Shown: positions 49,205-62,808, counted from the first letter of the stretch. The stretch is 64,000 nt of DNA from Liolophura sinensis (GCF_032854445.1 NC_088295.1:25099385-25163384), one strand, 5' to 3'. Numbers and translations are program-made. The notes: generated from the letters alone by a model not told the origin.

Positions 49205-49545
49205 CACATTTCTGGTTATATTTAATTTATTTGATTGATGTTTAAGACCATTTGTATTGAAGCAGTATTTTAAGCAGTAAGCTTCATGGATGGCAGTCAC
49301 CAGAGTGCAAGGCATCAACCCCTGCCCTTTGTCAGTTACCTGACAAACCTCTTGACTGAAAAGCCAGATAAACAAGCTACAACTGGATTTAAACATCTGA
49401 CCTTGTTCAACGTATTGCATGATCAAGGCCTGACAGTCGCAGTCAGCCACTGCTTTAACCATCTGAGACAGCAAAGGCCCTTTCTGGTGACAGCTAGTCT
49501 TAGGGCAATCTTGTCTGACTGTATTAGGCTATGATATCTAATGCT
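49205..49545 (-). mobile_element. Family C tRNA-derived SINE in a B9D1 intron
   Basis: Read on minus, the head at the 49545 side has an A-box-like GTCTCAGATGGTTAAAGCAG (about 49449-49468 on plus) and B-box-like GGTCAGATGTTTAAATCC (about 49386-49403). The body corresponds to plus TACCTGACAAACCTCTTGAC and the tail to TTAATTTATTTGATTGATGT at 49220-49240. It lies in the same orientation as B9D1. It is well diverged, so an old insertion. Confidence 0.7.
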
Positions 49546-51618
49546 GCTCAATATACTATAATTGTGTACCCGCACAGTACCAACTGTTACCTGACCAGAA
49601 TCTGGCATATATGCCACAATGCTGAGTAGCAAGCATGAGGATGTATTTCATGACAAGCAATTTTCAAGTTTTAAACATGTGCTGACTTGAGGTAGAGCTC
49701 AGGTTTTGTTTTTTATATGGCAAAAACTGTATCCACTTGGCCATCACAGTGTGGTCATGTCCAAATGCCAAAACTGAAAACTGTTCCCATTCACGTCACA
49801 AGAAATATAGAGGGTATATTCAATGATTACTGCATGTATATTTGTTGAAAGTTACTCATTTTGCAAGACACTGTGCATTCCACTGGTCTAAGAAAGGTGT
49901 TATTAATGGTTCCTTTAAAAGATGGAATAAAAACCCAAATGAACCTATCAGCACAAAAATTAGTATTTTATGAGCTTTACTTGCCTCTAAAAATGCATGT
50001 GTTTAGGCAAATAATTAGATCAAATACAGTATCCACACATCTCCCTGGATAATTCAATTGAAAAAATGCTGGATATGTCTAGCTAAAAATGCACTACACC
50101 ATTCAGAATGCTATTAAACAAGGTCAGGAATCAGCCATACAAGCTAGACTAAGACAATGCCTTAACATATAACATAAATGTAAACTGTCCATGTACAATG
50201 TAAATGTACACTGTAAATGCACAATGTAACTCCATATAACAGATTTGTCTGAACATAACATATCTGACATATAAGAAATTTAATATAAGCCACATTTGAC
50301 CATCTGATCTCTTTATTCTTGTACTACAGTGTTTCTTTGTTTCAGGTCAGACATGGTATATGATATGATAATGACAGGATTCACCAATACCATATACCCT
50401 AACCAGTATTACGCAATTATAACTTTACATCATCCTTTTTTTTTGTGTCATACATTAACACTTCGTTAATAGAAGTAAAATGAGGAGTTGTCTCAGGCAC
50501 AGCAATATCAATTACCTTATACAGGAAAACTGAGCATTAAGTTGTTAGCAACAGATAAGCTATAACTTTAATATGACAAATCTGTCTTGTCTAAGCACAT
50601 AATCATAGAACTGTGCTCACGTGTTTTACGGGTTTCAGGTACATGTCTGGAAACTTTTAAGAATCCAATTCCACAATCTCACTTGTTGTTCAAAAGTTAG
50701 ACAACAAACTTGGCACCAGTAAAACATTGTCTATGGAGAACAGTGTACATGTAGCTCTATGATTCATTTAAAGGTTCTTAACTTTATGATAAAAGCTAAA
50801 ACCCAGTCGCTATAACTGTCTTGTGGGATTAAACGTTTGTCCTGATAAAGCCTCAATACATCTCTGGAGTCTGGTTGTGGTCAAGTGGCCATGTCTACAT
50901 CAGGGCTTCTTCCATTCCTCACACAAGTCACCAGTTACTAATACCTTCAGTCTAGACTTGATTACATGTTTGTGTCCACTGAAAGAAGCAACAGCCATTG
51001 TGAAGAGGCAAGCATCCATGGCCACCACCGGAAATAAAGGTCTAACCAGGAAAGTCTAATTAGCTGTTTGTGTGACGAGACTAGGGCAATGCAGGGCACC
51101 CACAACCATTACTCAAGGGAAAATTAATTTTCTAGTTCTTGTTTGAGCTTTCCTCCTGCCAATATCAACTTTGAGCCCTGTTTTCAGAGGTAAAGCTGCC
51201 ACATCTAGGGAGAAATCTGGCACCATTGTAAGATTTGCACAGGCCACCAGATGATCAAAGGTCCATGGTAATTTTCCCTGCATTCTGAACTCTGCAAATT
51301 AGAACCTCCAAATGGGCGGAGAGACCCGCCTTCCCACAATACCACTCCTCTTAGATAGATAAATGATGTTCTCACCAAGCCCTAAAGTTTAAACGACCCT
51401 CTTTGTGCATACACCAGAGAAAATTGCCCACATATGATTGACTTATGCACACCAACATCTTGTGACCTTTGAGAGAAGATTTTACCAGTTACACAGGGAT
51501 ACGAACTTATCAATTCCAATTCAATCTTCAGTGCATGTACATTTTGAATATTGGAAGAACTTCAAAGTGTTTGTAGGCAACATTGTATACATGCACTTTG
51601 AGGCACACATGAATTTTT

Positions 51619-51692
51619 AGGGTTGGGGGTGGGGGGTCGGGGGTTTGGTTAATGGGGGGTGGGGGATGGTAGGTGGGGGTGGGCTGGGGGTG
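51619..51692 (+). repeat. G-rich run, possible G-quadruplex
   Basis: At least eight runs of four or more G in about 74 bases, separated by short T, A or C spacers. The plus strand is the template strand for B9D1, so the transcript is C-rich here. Such a run can fold into a G-quadruplex in single-stranded DNA. Function unknown. Confidence 0.85.
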
Positions 51693-53552
51693 AACAAATC
51701 TGTGGCCATCAGTTTATTAACATGGGCATGATAGGCATCTGTTCTGCATAAAATGGTACTGTTTTACTATTCAACTTCTTTACCTTGCCATACTGCTTTG
51801 AGATTCCATGGTATATGTACTTATATTACTCTGTACAAAATCCCTATGGGCATGTTGAAGTCTTTCAAATCTCTCAGTGGCAAGTTTACTGTTACATGTA
51901 TAAATGTGACATATACTTTATGCAATAAACAACTGACACTACACTGTCCTCTTGTCCATGAACTTCTCAAAAAGCGTTATAAACAGGTAAGTACTTGAAG
52001 AAAAGAGCCAATGTATCTTTTAGGTTCCAATCTGAGTCTGAAGATATCTTGTTACCAGTAAATTTAGTTCATGGATTGAAGAGGTTTGAGTGTGGAAGAA
52101 GAGCAGTAAGGTAGGCAATCATAGCCAGCTTTATCACAGGACACAAGGAACAAATCCCTCCTCATGACCCATGTTGAGCAAACTTTCTCAGCGTCCTACC
52201 CACTTTAATACTGGCTTGATCTCTTTAGAATGAAAAACTGTAAAGTGGTGGCTGGGATATGACCAACCTCTGCACAAAGATGAAATAAAGGCCAAACTTC
52301 ATAATGATTAAACCTGCTTGGGCCTTTTTCTGCAGACTGCTAGACTAAAAAGTGAACAGAATCAAGCCACTAAATGGAAAATCCATAATTGATTGGAGCT
52401 GAAGTGGGAGTTAAGAAAGAGAAGGGTAGATCAGGGGTCAATCAAATTTGGCTAGGATTGCCAGCATCAATTCAAGAGCTGTGCGTTACCGAGATGCTAA
52501 CTCCAGCCCAGGTTAGGCAGGGCACTCTGTAAATCACAGGCCCAATCACTCTTGCTTCATACATCACTGCCTTCTGGCGGAGGCTTTGGTAGCAGAACCA
52601 GCTACCCTAGCCCCCTACACTTCGCCCCAACAGGAAATTAAGTGAGTGGTCAGCCGGCTGGTCAGTGTTCTGTACAGAGGTTCCAGTATGGCAGAGAGCA
52701 TGTAAAGCAGCAGATACTGGCCTGTTAATGCCTGATAAAGACAGGGAATATCACATGTGCAAGACCATGAAAACCTTTACCCATGTTGTGTAGGAATGCA
52801 GTCGCTACATCTGGTATCTCTCCACTGTGCCGTCTCCAAACCCCTAACAACTACAAACCAATGTTAGGATATAGGCCAGGTATACAGCTGTTATAAACAT
52901 CTAGGAGACATGGAGACCCTCTGCCAGATGAACATGCCAAGTTCGTCAACCATGCCAGGAATTCTTCACTCCATGGAATGAATACTTTCATTTACCTTTA
53001 CCCCAGAATTCTATAGTGCACAGATCAGATCAGGACCAGCTGCTGATTTTCTTCAACAAAATACACACATGGATATGACATGTATGTATAACCCATAACA
53101 CAGACAGATTTAATTAGAAGACATTGTGCAGACACCAGAGTGTATATTTAGAAAACCAACAGGGTGAACAGACAGCCAGGGAATCTTCACGCTATTACAC
53201 ATGATATGTAAGCATATCTGCTGCAAGAAAATTCTTTTTTACACTGTACACTTCCAAGAGCTGACACAGAGAACATGGACATAAATTTCGTCCATGACTA
53301 ACTTGCCCATATTTCCTGATTCTAAGAGTTCTGCTGATCTTAGAATGGTGTTTTGAGGTTTCACTAGAACATGAGATGATATTCTACTGGAAAATTTTTT
53401 AGAAGCATCAAAAATAATATTTTCTGACCCTCATCTACTTCTAAAAATCCACTTTTGCTGTCATTTTCTGTAGTGTTACAGTCTGATGGCTGAGACTGGT
53501 AGTCCACCATTGCAACTCTTATACAGTACCTGGTTACCATAGTGACCAAGTG

Positions 53553-53809
53553 TTTTAATTTATTTATTTGTTTATTTGATTGGTGTTTTACACTGCACTC
53601 AAGAATATTTCTCTTATATAATGGCACCAAGCCTTATGGTGGGCGGAAACCCACGACCATCTGCAGGTTGCTGACAGACCTTCCCCCTTACGTCCGGAGA
53701 GGAAGCCAGCATGAGCTGCACTTGAACTCACAGCAACCGCATTGGTGAGAGGATCCTGGGTCATTACGTTGCGCAGGCGTGCTAACCAGCTCTGCCATGG
53801 AGGTCCCCT
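53553..53809 (-). mobile_element. Family A SINE, full length, in a B9D1 intron
   Basis: It is read on minus: tail at the left (TTTATTTATTTGTTTATTTG on plus), then TTTTACACTGCACTCAAGAA, CCCACGACCATCTGCAGG, CGTCCGGAGAGGAAGCCAGC, reverse B box CTTGAACTC and reverse A-box region GCTAACCAGCTCTGCCATGG at the right. AAGTGTTTTAA (left) and AAATGTATTAA (right) may be a worn target duplication. It has the same orientation as B9D1. Confidence 0.94.
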
Positions 53810-56800
53810 AAATGTATTAAGGTCACACAGAAAACAAGCATGTATGCATGAGCTACAAAAGCAAGCAAACGTTCAGCCTCAATGATCTGAGTGCAGTGGA
53901 TCTAAACTAATCAAGTATGTAGAACTCTCGGGACTCAATATCACATTTGATGTATAAATAAAGGCATTAACGTAAACTCATAAACTATACCCTACATGTT
54001 TCCACAGATAGTAACATAAGGGTGAAGATAAAAGATCCATAATGATGTACATGCTTGTGAAAAACCCCTTACAACAAGTTGAAATCAGAGAGACGAGCTG
54101 AAATTTGGCTCTACATGTAATTAAGCTTTCTCTAGTATAGACGTACATCTATAATTTATCTATGCAAAATTTCATGCAATTTGTCACATCAAAGACTCTG
54201 TCATAATATATTAATGGAAAAATATATTCACTCAGCTGAGCGAATAACTTTGTATTTGGCTTAAAAACTATTGTATTTAAGGTAATTATCAGGCTCCATG
54301 CCTGAACAAATAAATGATTCAATTAGCTTTTTAATACTCATCTTTAGAACTCTAATGGTTTTTACCACGGGTAGATATGAGATACAAGATATGGGTAGCA
54401 TGTAAGCATTAGCTGGAATTTCACAGAAACACCTGTAACTGGCAAAGGTTTTAAATCATCAAAGCAATCCACTAAGTTTACCTGCGTGTACAGGGGAATA
54501 ACACTATTTATCACCACTAATTTAATTTGATCCAATGTGACATTTGCTGGACTCTATCATCTTCTCATAAAAGTAACACAGTCAAGGCCAGCCCGCAGGC
54601 ACACACTCAGCCACCACATCAATCATAAGTGTATATCAGAAGAAAAGCCACAGAGAAGTGTCCAAAGCTTCCATAACTCTACGGGGAAAATGAGAGATAA
54701 ATCAGATCAATGGGATCTTCATCTTTCCACTAAACTGAACGCTCCGTAAAATTGCTCAACCATTCTTCACCCCACTGTGCACAGAAAAAGCAATTTCATA
54801 CGGGGTTATGATCAATTACCTGAGAAGACTGTCATTAGGTTAAAGTAAAATTTATACTGGTTCAGCCGGGGTCTGTTTTATCTATGTCCAGGCCTGGCTG
54901 ATGTTATCACACAGAGCACATATGGAAAGGCCTTTCATGTACATTTGAATTGGTCTTCGATCTGCACAGACACTCAACCTGACTATGGCAGTAAGTATCC
55001 ACACCACACTTATCCTAACTCCAAGTTTGCTCCACACTTGTAACGCTTAAATTCAGCTGACCAAATATTTAAACATGCAGAAAAAAAATGTATCCGCCAA
55101 GACGGCTTTGATGCCAATCAACACACGCAAGGGAGTCTGCACACAGTTTGGCAGCTGTGACTACATAAAAACTTTTTATATCTGTGAAGGATAAAATCAG
55201 GAGGATAATGATTGAATGTGAATATTTTCAAAGGCATACTTCTTTTATTTGATCATCATATATATATACACACTATTACGTTTAGATGTTCAAACTGAAC
55301 ATTCAAGACCCATGATAAAGCTGGTGAACATCTTTTATTTCAAGAGCTTTCAAGATATCCAATACTAATATAACTTTCTTTTGGTCAAAATGTAATTAAT
55401 TACTAAAAGCTAGAGAAAAAGATACCATACATTTATTTTACATGCAGCAGTAGATACAAGATGAACAATGTCAGCTTGTGCTAAGTGCAGCTTTCCTGGG
55501 TATGTGCATGGCTGTGCATGTCACTAGCAAAACATAATTATCTCTAGACCTATCACCTATAATTACATCAAGGTTTATAGGACCAACAATCACAAAATCT
55601 GTTTGCCAGCGATTTCTTGGAATAGTATCTCACCAGAGGTTATAAATCTCACCACCTCAACACATCACCAGGGTTATTTCTCTTCTACTGGCAGACAAGT
55701 CCAGGGTTCAAACAAGTGGAAACAGAAATAGCACCTGGCCATTCTTAACTGGTCCACAGCATGGTCAGTGAACATTGGTTAAACTAGGGCTTAGTGTTCA
55801 CTCTTACAATGACCGTAAGTTTGTGGGCAGAACCAAGTCAAGCAAACAGCTGCCATCATTATTTCTGGTATCAGACCTCTGCCAGACATTTTCACACTGG
55901 CTGAACCCATAAAACAAATTCTACAACTCGGCCAAACAGAATGTATGACACAACCAGCCTGCAAATACCTGGTCCTTTCCTACTTGCCCACATTACATGA
56001 CTGCTAACAGCCTTTTCAACTGACTATCTTCTATTTATCGGCACTGTTATTACACAAATCACAGGAAATTGCTATTGCATGCATGTAAGTTTAATTACAC
56101 TTCCTGCCTGGTGGCACCCAACACTGTAAGAGCCAAACGTCTAATGCAGAACATGTTCCTTCCCACTCAAATAAGTGAACTGATTGCCGCTGACCTGCAG
56201 CAAGATGGTATTGAAGTATTCACAAGAGATAAACACCACCGGCATCTGAATGCTCTATGGTTTTTCCTTAGTCCAGATCAGATACATGCGTTCAAAACTT
56301 CCAGATCAAAATTCTGATTCGGTTTTTATCCCCTTGAGGAATTGTTCATGTAAAAATACACCTTTAAATCAAGATTATTGCTCTAGCTTCAAGGATGCTC
56401 ACATTTACAATAGCTTGTTGTTTTTTACAGTCATTGATGCCATAGGCCAAAAGTTTAAATGCAATTAATGAAGGATAAAAAGTTAAATTGTCCAGCTGAC
56501 AAACAAGTCTTTTCTGGAGGCTATAAATTATTGATGACATGGCTTTAAGCAGTGAACTGATGGCTCTTGTATTGATTCCAAACCTATTCCAAATGGGGAT
56601 CGTGTTCACAGTGTTGTCAAGATATGACAAGCAAAAAGAGGGAATAGTTATTTTTCCCAGCAGAGTTCACCCTATACACTTGTGCCTGTACGTATGGGTC
56701 GTATTCACCCACAAGTCCGCTAATTGTCGTGCCAGTCCAGAACATGCCCTGAGGAGGTGTGAGAAGCTTGCCCCTCTGTCCATCCCCTTCCTCACACCAA

Positions 56801-58359
56801 GAGGGCAGTGCCCAGAGGACCCCTACCAAATCAGAGTAATGGTCTCATTCTCCGGAGACCAGGTCCAATTTGTACAGAGTAAGTGAATTGATGAGCGATG
56901 AAGGAGGTAAATTGACAAGCGAAAGGTCTTTAAGGTGATAGTGTCCACACTTGCCAAGTAGGATTATCTACTGTCAACCTCCGCCACCAAATCTTCCCAT
57001 GGAGCAGTTCTTAGGACAACCTGTCTTCTTAATCAATGAAAGCAGCTTATTTGTGGATCGTGTAGCTGTCACCTGGGAGCCAGGTTTACCACCAATACAT
57101 TGCTTTGTCTGACAATTCCGGAACCCACGTGTTAGCCAGGAATCAATGACCTACATGGACAAATCCACGCACAAAGCCTTTGCCAATTGGTTGCTATCAG
57201 TGCTTTTTGGCTTTAACAATGGTATAACACTGCCAGTTGACCACTGATTGATTCCTCTGTCCAGTAATGACACTGATGCAGTTCCTCAAGTGCTCAATCA
57301 CACAATTAAACCACCTCTGACCACTCCGAGGCAAGGAGGTAATTTTTTCATCTAGTCACCATTTTGAGGGCTTGCATATAACTACACAGCCACAGGAAAC
57401 CATCAAATCTTCTGAGTGGGTTGAAGAAAGAAAAATACCACTCTGAACACAATAAGGCATGATCATTATTATCCAGAACACCAATCAATGGATACCTAAA
57501 AAAAGACATAATGGAGATAAAGTGTAATTTGTTGACAGTTTACAGAAAGTTTGCTGAAATGTTAATGATTAACAGACCAAATAGTGTCAATAAAAATGCA
57601 TGGCCAATGCTCATGACAACCACTACACCAAGTGTTACAATTAACACAATGTTCTAAAATGAAAAATGAATGCATGTAAAAAGCTCTGCAGACAAAACAC
57701 AGGACATACTGACACTCACCGTGCCTGTGGTATACAGACAATCAAGTGAAGAGATTAGAATTACAGGAGGTCACATGTTTGAAATCATAGGTTACACTCT
57801 TTCCTATCTGTTCACATGGTGATGTATGTGTTTCTATTCATATACAGGATCATTTGTGTCCTTATGCACATAAAATACTTACTCCATTTATTCAGATTCA
57901 CAAGTAAATGTACATCAGTGTTCTTTTTAACATTTCAGAAAAGCACTAATATGCAATATTTAATATTACGTGCTGCACAGCGAATACATACATACATACA
58001 TACAGAACATTGTTCTCCAAAGTCTTCCAAAATGTGTATAAAGGCATAGATGCAGAACATCTATATACACACCAATATTACATTTGCATCAAATTAGAAT
58101 GATAAAAAGGTCACAGAAACGAATGTATTATACATGTACATCTATAATGTATACACATATCGGCAGAACACTATGCACTACATACTGTACATGTAACTGC
58201 ATTGCAGCCAGTATATATACTGAAAAACATTCTCCACAAGCACGTAAAAATATTGACAACAAGCCAAGAAATATAAATGTGCCTAGATTACATCTACATG
58301 TACATAAAATTAGAAAGAATATTTACTTGTACTCGACAGTCACTTTCACGGGTGGAGGA

Positions 58360-58402
58360 TTTATTTATTTGATTAGTGTTTTAGGCTGTACTCAAGAATA
58401 AT
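58360..58402 (-). mobile_element. Family A SINE tail fragment
   Basis: TTTATTTATTTGATTAGTGT, then TTTAGGCTGTACTCAAGAAT, is the reverse complement of the family A 3' end only. A severely 5'-truncated copy, in the B9D1 intron. Confidence 0.8.
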
Positions 58403-60560
58403 CATCGGAGGAGTGCTAACAACATGACACACTGATGTTAATGCAGAAAACAAAGGTACATAATCAGCTTCTGCTTTAATACCTGCACAGTACAGTGCCA
58501 ATGCTTATACACGTAGCTGTCACACTAATATCATTGGCCTGTATGTCTAAACATGAATATGACAGCACCAATAATAATCAACCCTTTAAGCTACTTAACC
58601 TGGTGTTTACTCTATACTGTACATAATCATTAATGAGTCATTACTTTAATTATTCAATTTAAAAAACATATTTATATATTTTTCTCCTTTGTAAGATCAT
58701 AAATGTACGTTCCATTATATTTTATGCCCTACGCCTATAACATCAGATAAAGCTATAGTGCCTGTAGAGATGCTATTGGGAATTGTACATGAACATGTAA
58801 ACAATTCAAATACCTTTGATAATGCCATAGGTGTGGTATGAAAGTGTTTAATCTAGGCCAAGCTGATCTCATCCAACCACTGACAGACAATTTAGATTGC
58901 TATTAAGATAACCCCTTGCCATTACAGAAGCATCAAATGTCAACGTTACCAAGTGTCCCATAACTCAATAGCCTACTTAGATCACAAATATAATCTTTAA
59001 GCTAATTTCCAGACTATAGCAATGTGTCTATGTATATCACATGCAGAGACACAATCCTGGAAAGCAAAACACTTCAGAAGGAGGAGAATAAGGCTGGTGT
59101 GGGGTGGGATGTGTGGTTTAGAGATGACTGTTAGAGATGGTGTAGTGTAGGCTTGGTTTGGGTGTGGTTTAAAGGGGCAAGGAAATATATAGCTTTTATA
59201 AAGCCTAAAGTCTATAGAAATGTTCCAGCAATTTCGGCCTACAAAACTCTCAAGAGTGTATGCAGGGTTTTCTTTCGTAACAGCAGAAACAGCTTTTATA
59301 TCATTAAATAGGACCATCGTCATCACAACTTAAATAGATCCTTAGGCCAAGAGACATAATGCATGTATGATGCACACTCATACGTGGTACATGCACACTA
59401 CAGCTTACAATCTACAATGCCGTTAGCTCATTACATTCAACATTCTGGGATGGTAAGTGATCAATAACAGTTAACTATGATTTTATGTGTGGCCTGAATA
59501 TGTTGTGGTAGCACCAAAGTGGATTTGTCTATATATGAAGGGGGCAGGGGGCAGTGTGGTTCGGAGATGGATGTCATGTCAGGGCAATGTGGGGGGTGAT
59601 CGGTCATCGTACGTACCCAGACCAATTCACACGCTTGTTCACTTGCTTCCCTGGCATAGTCCGTCTCACTTACGCCCCTTCCTTAAATATATGCAGTACA
59701 GAGGACCCCAGTGCACAATTACCAATTGTTGCCTCCAAATTGATCCTCTGGCTGATTTCCTTGGCATAAAAATCAACGTCCATCGACTCTGCCGACACAA
59801 ATGCTAACTGTACAAATGACTTTATAACAGGCTGCCAATGCAAGCCGCATACAGAGAGGAAAAGTGACATGCCACTGGGAGCAGACAGTATCTATTTCAA
59901 TTGAAGCTTTCAATAAAATAGAACAAAATATTCCTACATTCCCACTGGTAAAAGTAGATTGTGATAAATTGTTACAAGGAAAAAATGTCCTCAATAAGGA
60001 AGGCATTAAAGACCTGTCCATCAGCTGGCAATAAGCCCTGCAAAGAGAATAGTATTAGGTCTCCCTGTTTTATCTCAAACAATGCAAAACATCTGGAAGA
60101 AAGCTGAACAGCTATTAATTATTATTTCACTCCACTTCCTGTTCTATATCTTCAGTTGTCTGTGACCAGAAGTGAAGTGATGGAGTTCTAATAGAGCAAA
60201 ATACATGTACGAGAACATGGAAAAAAAGCAAAACATGGAGAAATCCAGAGAAGTATGCAAATATATGTTTTGTTTTCACAAAATACAAATGGGAAAGAAA
60301 GAGAAGATGTTAAACTGGTTTAAAGGAGGAAAAACGCAAAAATCAGGTAAGGTTTGTCATAGGTACATGTACCATGGAAAACTGGTCTAAAATAAAACCT
60401 ATATTGATTTTTAAAATTACATGTATATGATTCTTAACCAGAAATGTGCAGATAAATGTACAGTTTGTAAGGTGGGCTTTGCAGGCCACATTTGGGTGTA
60501 ATACTGCATGTTTGTGAGATCTCTCTATTGCAATATTATGTACATAATATTTAATTAAAC

Positions 60561-60709
60561 CTTCCTCTCATGGGAAGGTCTGTCAGCAACATGCGGATGG
60601 TTGTGGTCAGGCTGTGCCCGATATCTTCCCACCATAATGTTGGCTGCCATAGTGTGAGTAAAATATTCTTGAGCATGGTGTAGAACACCAATCAAATCAA
60701 ATCAAATTA
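60561..60709 (+). mobile_element. Family A SINE, 5'-truncated
   Basis: It begins in the body (GGGAAGGTCTGTCAGCAACA, then TGCGGATGGTTGTGG) and ends GGTGTAGAACACCAATCAAA with ATCAA repeats. The tRNA-like head is absent. It lies opposite to B9D1 orientation in the long intron. Confidence 0.9.
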
Positions 60710-61976
60710 ATTTAACCACTTATTTGGTATTATTAAACACAGGTGACTGTGGAAAAATATCATGACAAAATTTTCAAAAATCATCATACCACAATATAAT
60801 AGTTCAGCTTACAATCAGAATATTTAACTGAACTATTCATTGTAAAAACAATTCTTAACAAATTAGGAGCCATATATCTTGATACTGTCTTTACCTTTGA
60901 TTTGCTCTCATCCTTTAATGTTGCTTTTCCACATTTTTTCTGAAGTATACCAGAAAAGCATTTCTTTGCAGCAATACCATCTCAGTTAATCATAAAGCTG
61001 CTTTATTAAGTCATCATAAGAAAGAATATCTTTGAACACTTTTACCATCTGACCAGCCAAGGAGTTCTTTACTTTCCTGTACTCACATCCAGCCAAGAAG
61101 TCACATCTTCCATCTCTAAAGTTCTCTGAAGTTATCTTATTCATCATGTTCATAGAGTTCAGGTCTCATTTCAATCTTAGTTTTAATAATGAATGCACAT
61201 GTATTACTACATGAGGAACTGCCCCCAAAAATGCATCTTTAAAGGCAAACAAATGTCATAAAATATTTATACTTTTGGTGATGAATGTTAAAATTTTTCC
61301 AGTAGGTCACCATACATGTATGCACCATCTAAACAAATCCAAACAAACTCCATATATAGTCAACAGAACTTATAAGAATCAGATAAGATGAACAATGTAA
61401 TAGTTGTGGATGAAATTTAGGTCAATTTATATAGTATTTGAAATTCTAACTACCAGATAGTATAGATGTTACCATTTCTGAAAAATATAACTGCCCTGGT
61501 AAACACACAAAGATCTAGATCTCTGCTCATTAAGAAAAGAAACTCTCCTTTCGGAAAATTATAACAATCATAATGGTGAATAAATGAACACTCTTGCCAC
61601 TAAACTTTTATTTGTAACTAATACAGTCTGACAGCTGGCAAATCTCTTTTGACATGTGCAAGTAAACATATCTTCTGTGATGTAACCCAATTCGGGCATC
61701 ATCAATCGTGCGTGCATTAAATCAAAATCGACATTTTTCACCTCCATTTGAAAATGGATAAACCTCTCTGGCATGTCTAACTTGTCAGCGTTTTAACCCT
61801 ACTGGTGTCCTGGGGAAAATTTGTCCAGGACAGGATCCCGAGTATAGCGTTTTATAGATGGCCATTGATAGAGCTGACCAGGCAAACCTCTATTCTGTGA
61901 TCTGTGGGCCAGACTCCCTCGAGTGTCAGCCTAATAACGGCAATGGCCCAGATGTGTTAGTCTAATGGGTACTCAC

Positions 61977-62073
61977 CGCCCCGGTGTGATAGGCACATGA
62001 CAGACACCATAACCGCGAGCAACTTCTCGACCATTGAAATCCAGTCCATAGCAGTGAACAATTAGCTGAGGCC
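61977..62073 (-). CDS. B9D1: B9D1, internal coding exon (first one visible)
   Basis: This minus-strand exon encodes 31 whole codons plus split codons at both ends. It contains GLDFNGREVARGYG and CHVPITPG, which match the middle of the B9 (C2-like) domain of animal B9D1, where vertebrates have a VRGYGAVHVP-type stretch. The acceptor is a pyrimidine-rich tract ending in CTTAG and the donor is GTGAGT. It starts with GG, which needs a T from the previous exon to make the Trp of the family's WPQ motif, and ends with CG, completed to Arg by the T of the next exon. B9D1 works with B9D2, MKS1 and tectonic proteins in the MKS module at the ciliary transition zone, gating entry of membrane proteins to the cilium (known for the family). 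About 80 N-terminal residues are missing because their exons lie beyond the right edge. Identification is by recognition, not by a search. Confidence 0.93.
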
Positions 62074-62261
62074 CTAAGAAAAACACAAAAATTGCAGATT
62101 ATCATCAGTTACAAAAACATAGTGTCAGTATCAAGTTTGTGTTAAAGCCACATTAAGTCATAATCCTGGTAACAGGTTATGAGAGCCTTGAGTCTCAAGG
62201 GCATATTTAATTCAACAAACTGTTGACAATCTGACTATAAACCCACAAGACAAATCATCAT
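62074..62261 (-). other. B9D1: B9D1 intron upstream of the first visible exon
   Basis: This sequence follows the acceptor at 62074-62075 going upstream. The intron continues through the minisatellite and SINE below to beyond 64000; no further B9D1 exon was found to the window edge. Confidence 0.7.
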
Positions 62262-62808
62262 GAACTAGTTCTTAACAGTCTGACAATGCACATAACACCA
62301 GTCTGATATTAGAGCTCACTACATGATAGTTTACCATGATTTAGTTCGTAACAGTCTGACACACATGTACATAACAGCAATATGATAATAGAGCCCACTA
62401 CATGTTAGTTTACCATGATTTAGTTTGTAACAGTCTGACACACTTGTACATAACACCATTCTGATACTAGAGCCCATTGCATGTTAGTTTAACATGATTT
62501 GGTTCGTAACAGTCTGACACACATGTACATAACACCTGTATGATATTAGAACCCATTGCATGTTAGTTTACCATGATTTAGTTTGTAACAGTCTCACATA
62601 CCTGTACATAACACCAGTATGATATCAGAACCCATTGCATGTTAGTTTACCATGATTTAGTTCGCAACAGTCTCACATACCTGTACATAACGCCTGTATG
62701 ATATTAGAACCCATTGCATGTTAGTTTACCATGATTTAGTTCGTAAGTCTCACATACATGTACATAACACCAGTATGATATTAGAACCCATTGCATGTTA
62801 GTTTAACA
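62262..62808. repeat. Minisatellite, 79-bp unit, seven copies
   Basis: Units read TAACAGTCTGACACACATGT, then ACATAACACCAGTATGATAT, TAGAxCCCATTGCATGTTAG and TTTACCATGATTTAGTTCG. Starts are at 62273, 62349, 62428, 62507, 62586, 62665 and 62744: one interval of 76 and five of 79. Later units change CTGACACACA to CTCACATACC, a block of shared variants that suggests copying within the array. Two worn units continue to about 63005. It lies in the B9D1 intron upstream of exon 61977-62073. Confidence 0.96.

Larger units (their letters stand above)
49010..61976 (-). other. B9D1: B9D1 intron of 12967 bp
   Basis: This long intron runs between the two upstream visible coding exons, with donor GTGAGT at its 61976 end and acceptor TTTCAG at its 49010 end. 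It holds a degenerate tRNA-derived SINE (49205-49545), a G-rich run (51619-51692), one full-length family A SINE (53553-53809), a family A tail (58360-58402), a 5'-truncated family A copy (60561-60709), a short CATA run near 57986 and many ACATGT/TACATGTA words. The longest open frames inside (for example 56539-56886, plus strand) match nothing I recognise and look like chance. I see no further B9D1 exon in it. Confidence 0.85.

Noticed and set aside
51708-51716. Minus-strand WPQ motif, considered as another B9D1 exon
   Set aside because: The following residues do not continue the family pattern, and the true WPQ codons are at the start of exon 61977-62073.
52440-52640. GC-richer stretch with tRNA-like words
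   Set aside because: No pair of A and B boxes at proper spacing and no cloverleaf could be drawn.
56539-56886. 115-codon plus-strand frame in the B9D1 intron
   Set aside because: No family recognised, no splice context, and a minus-strand frame overlaps it.
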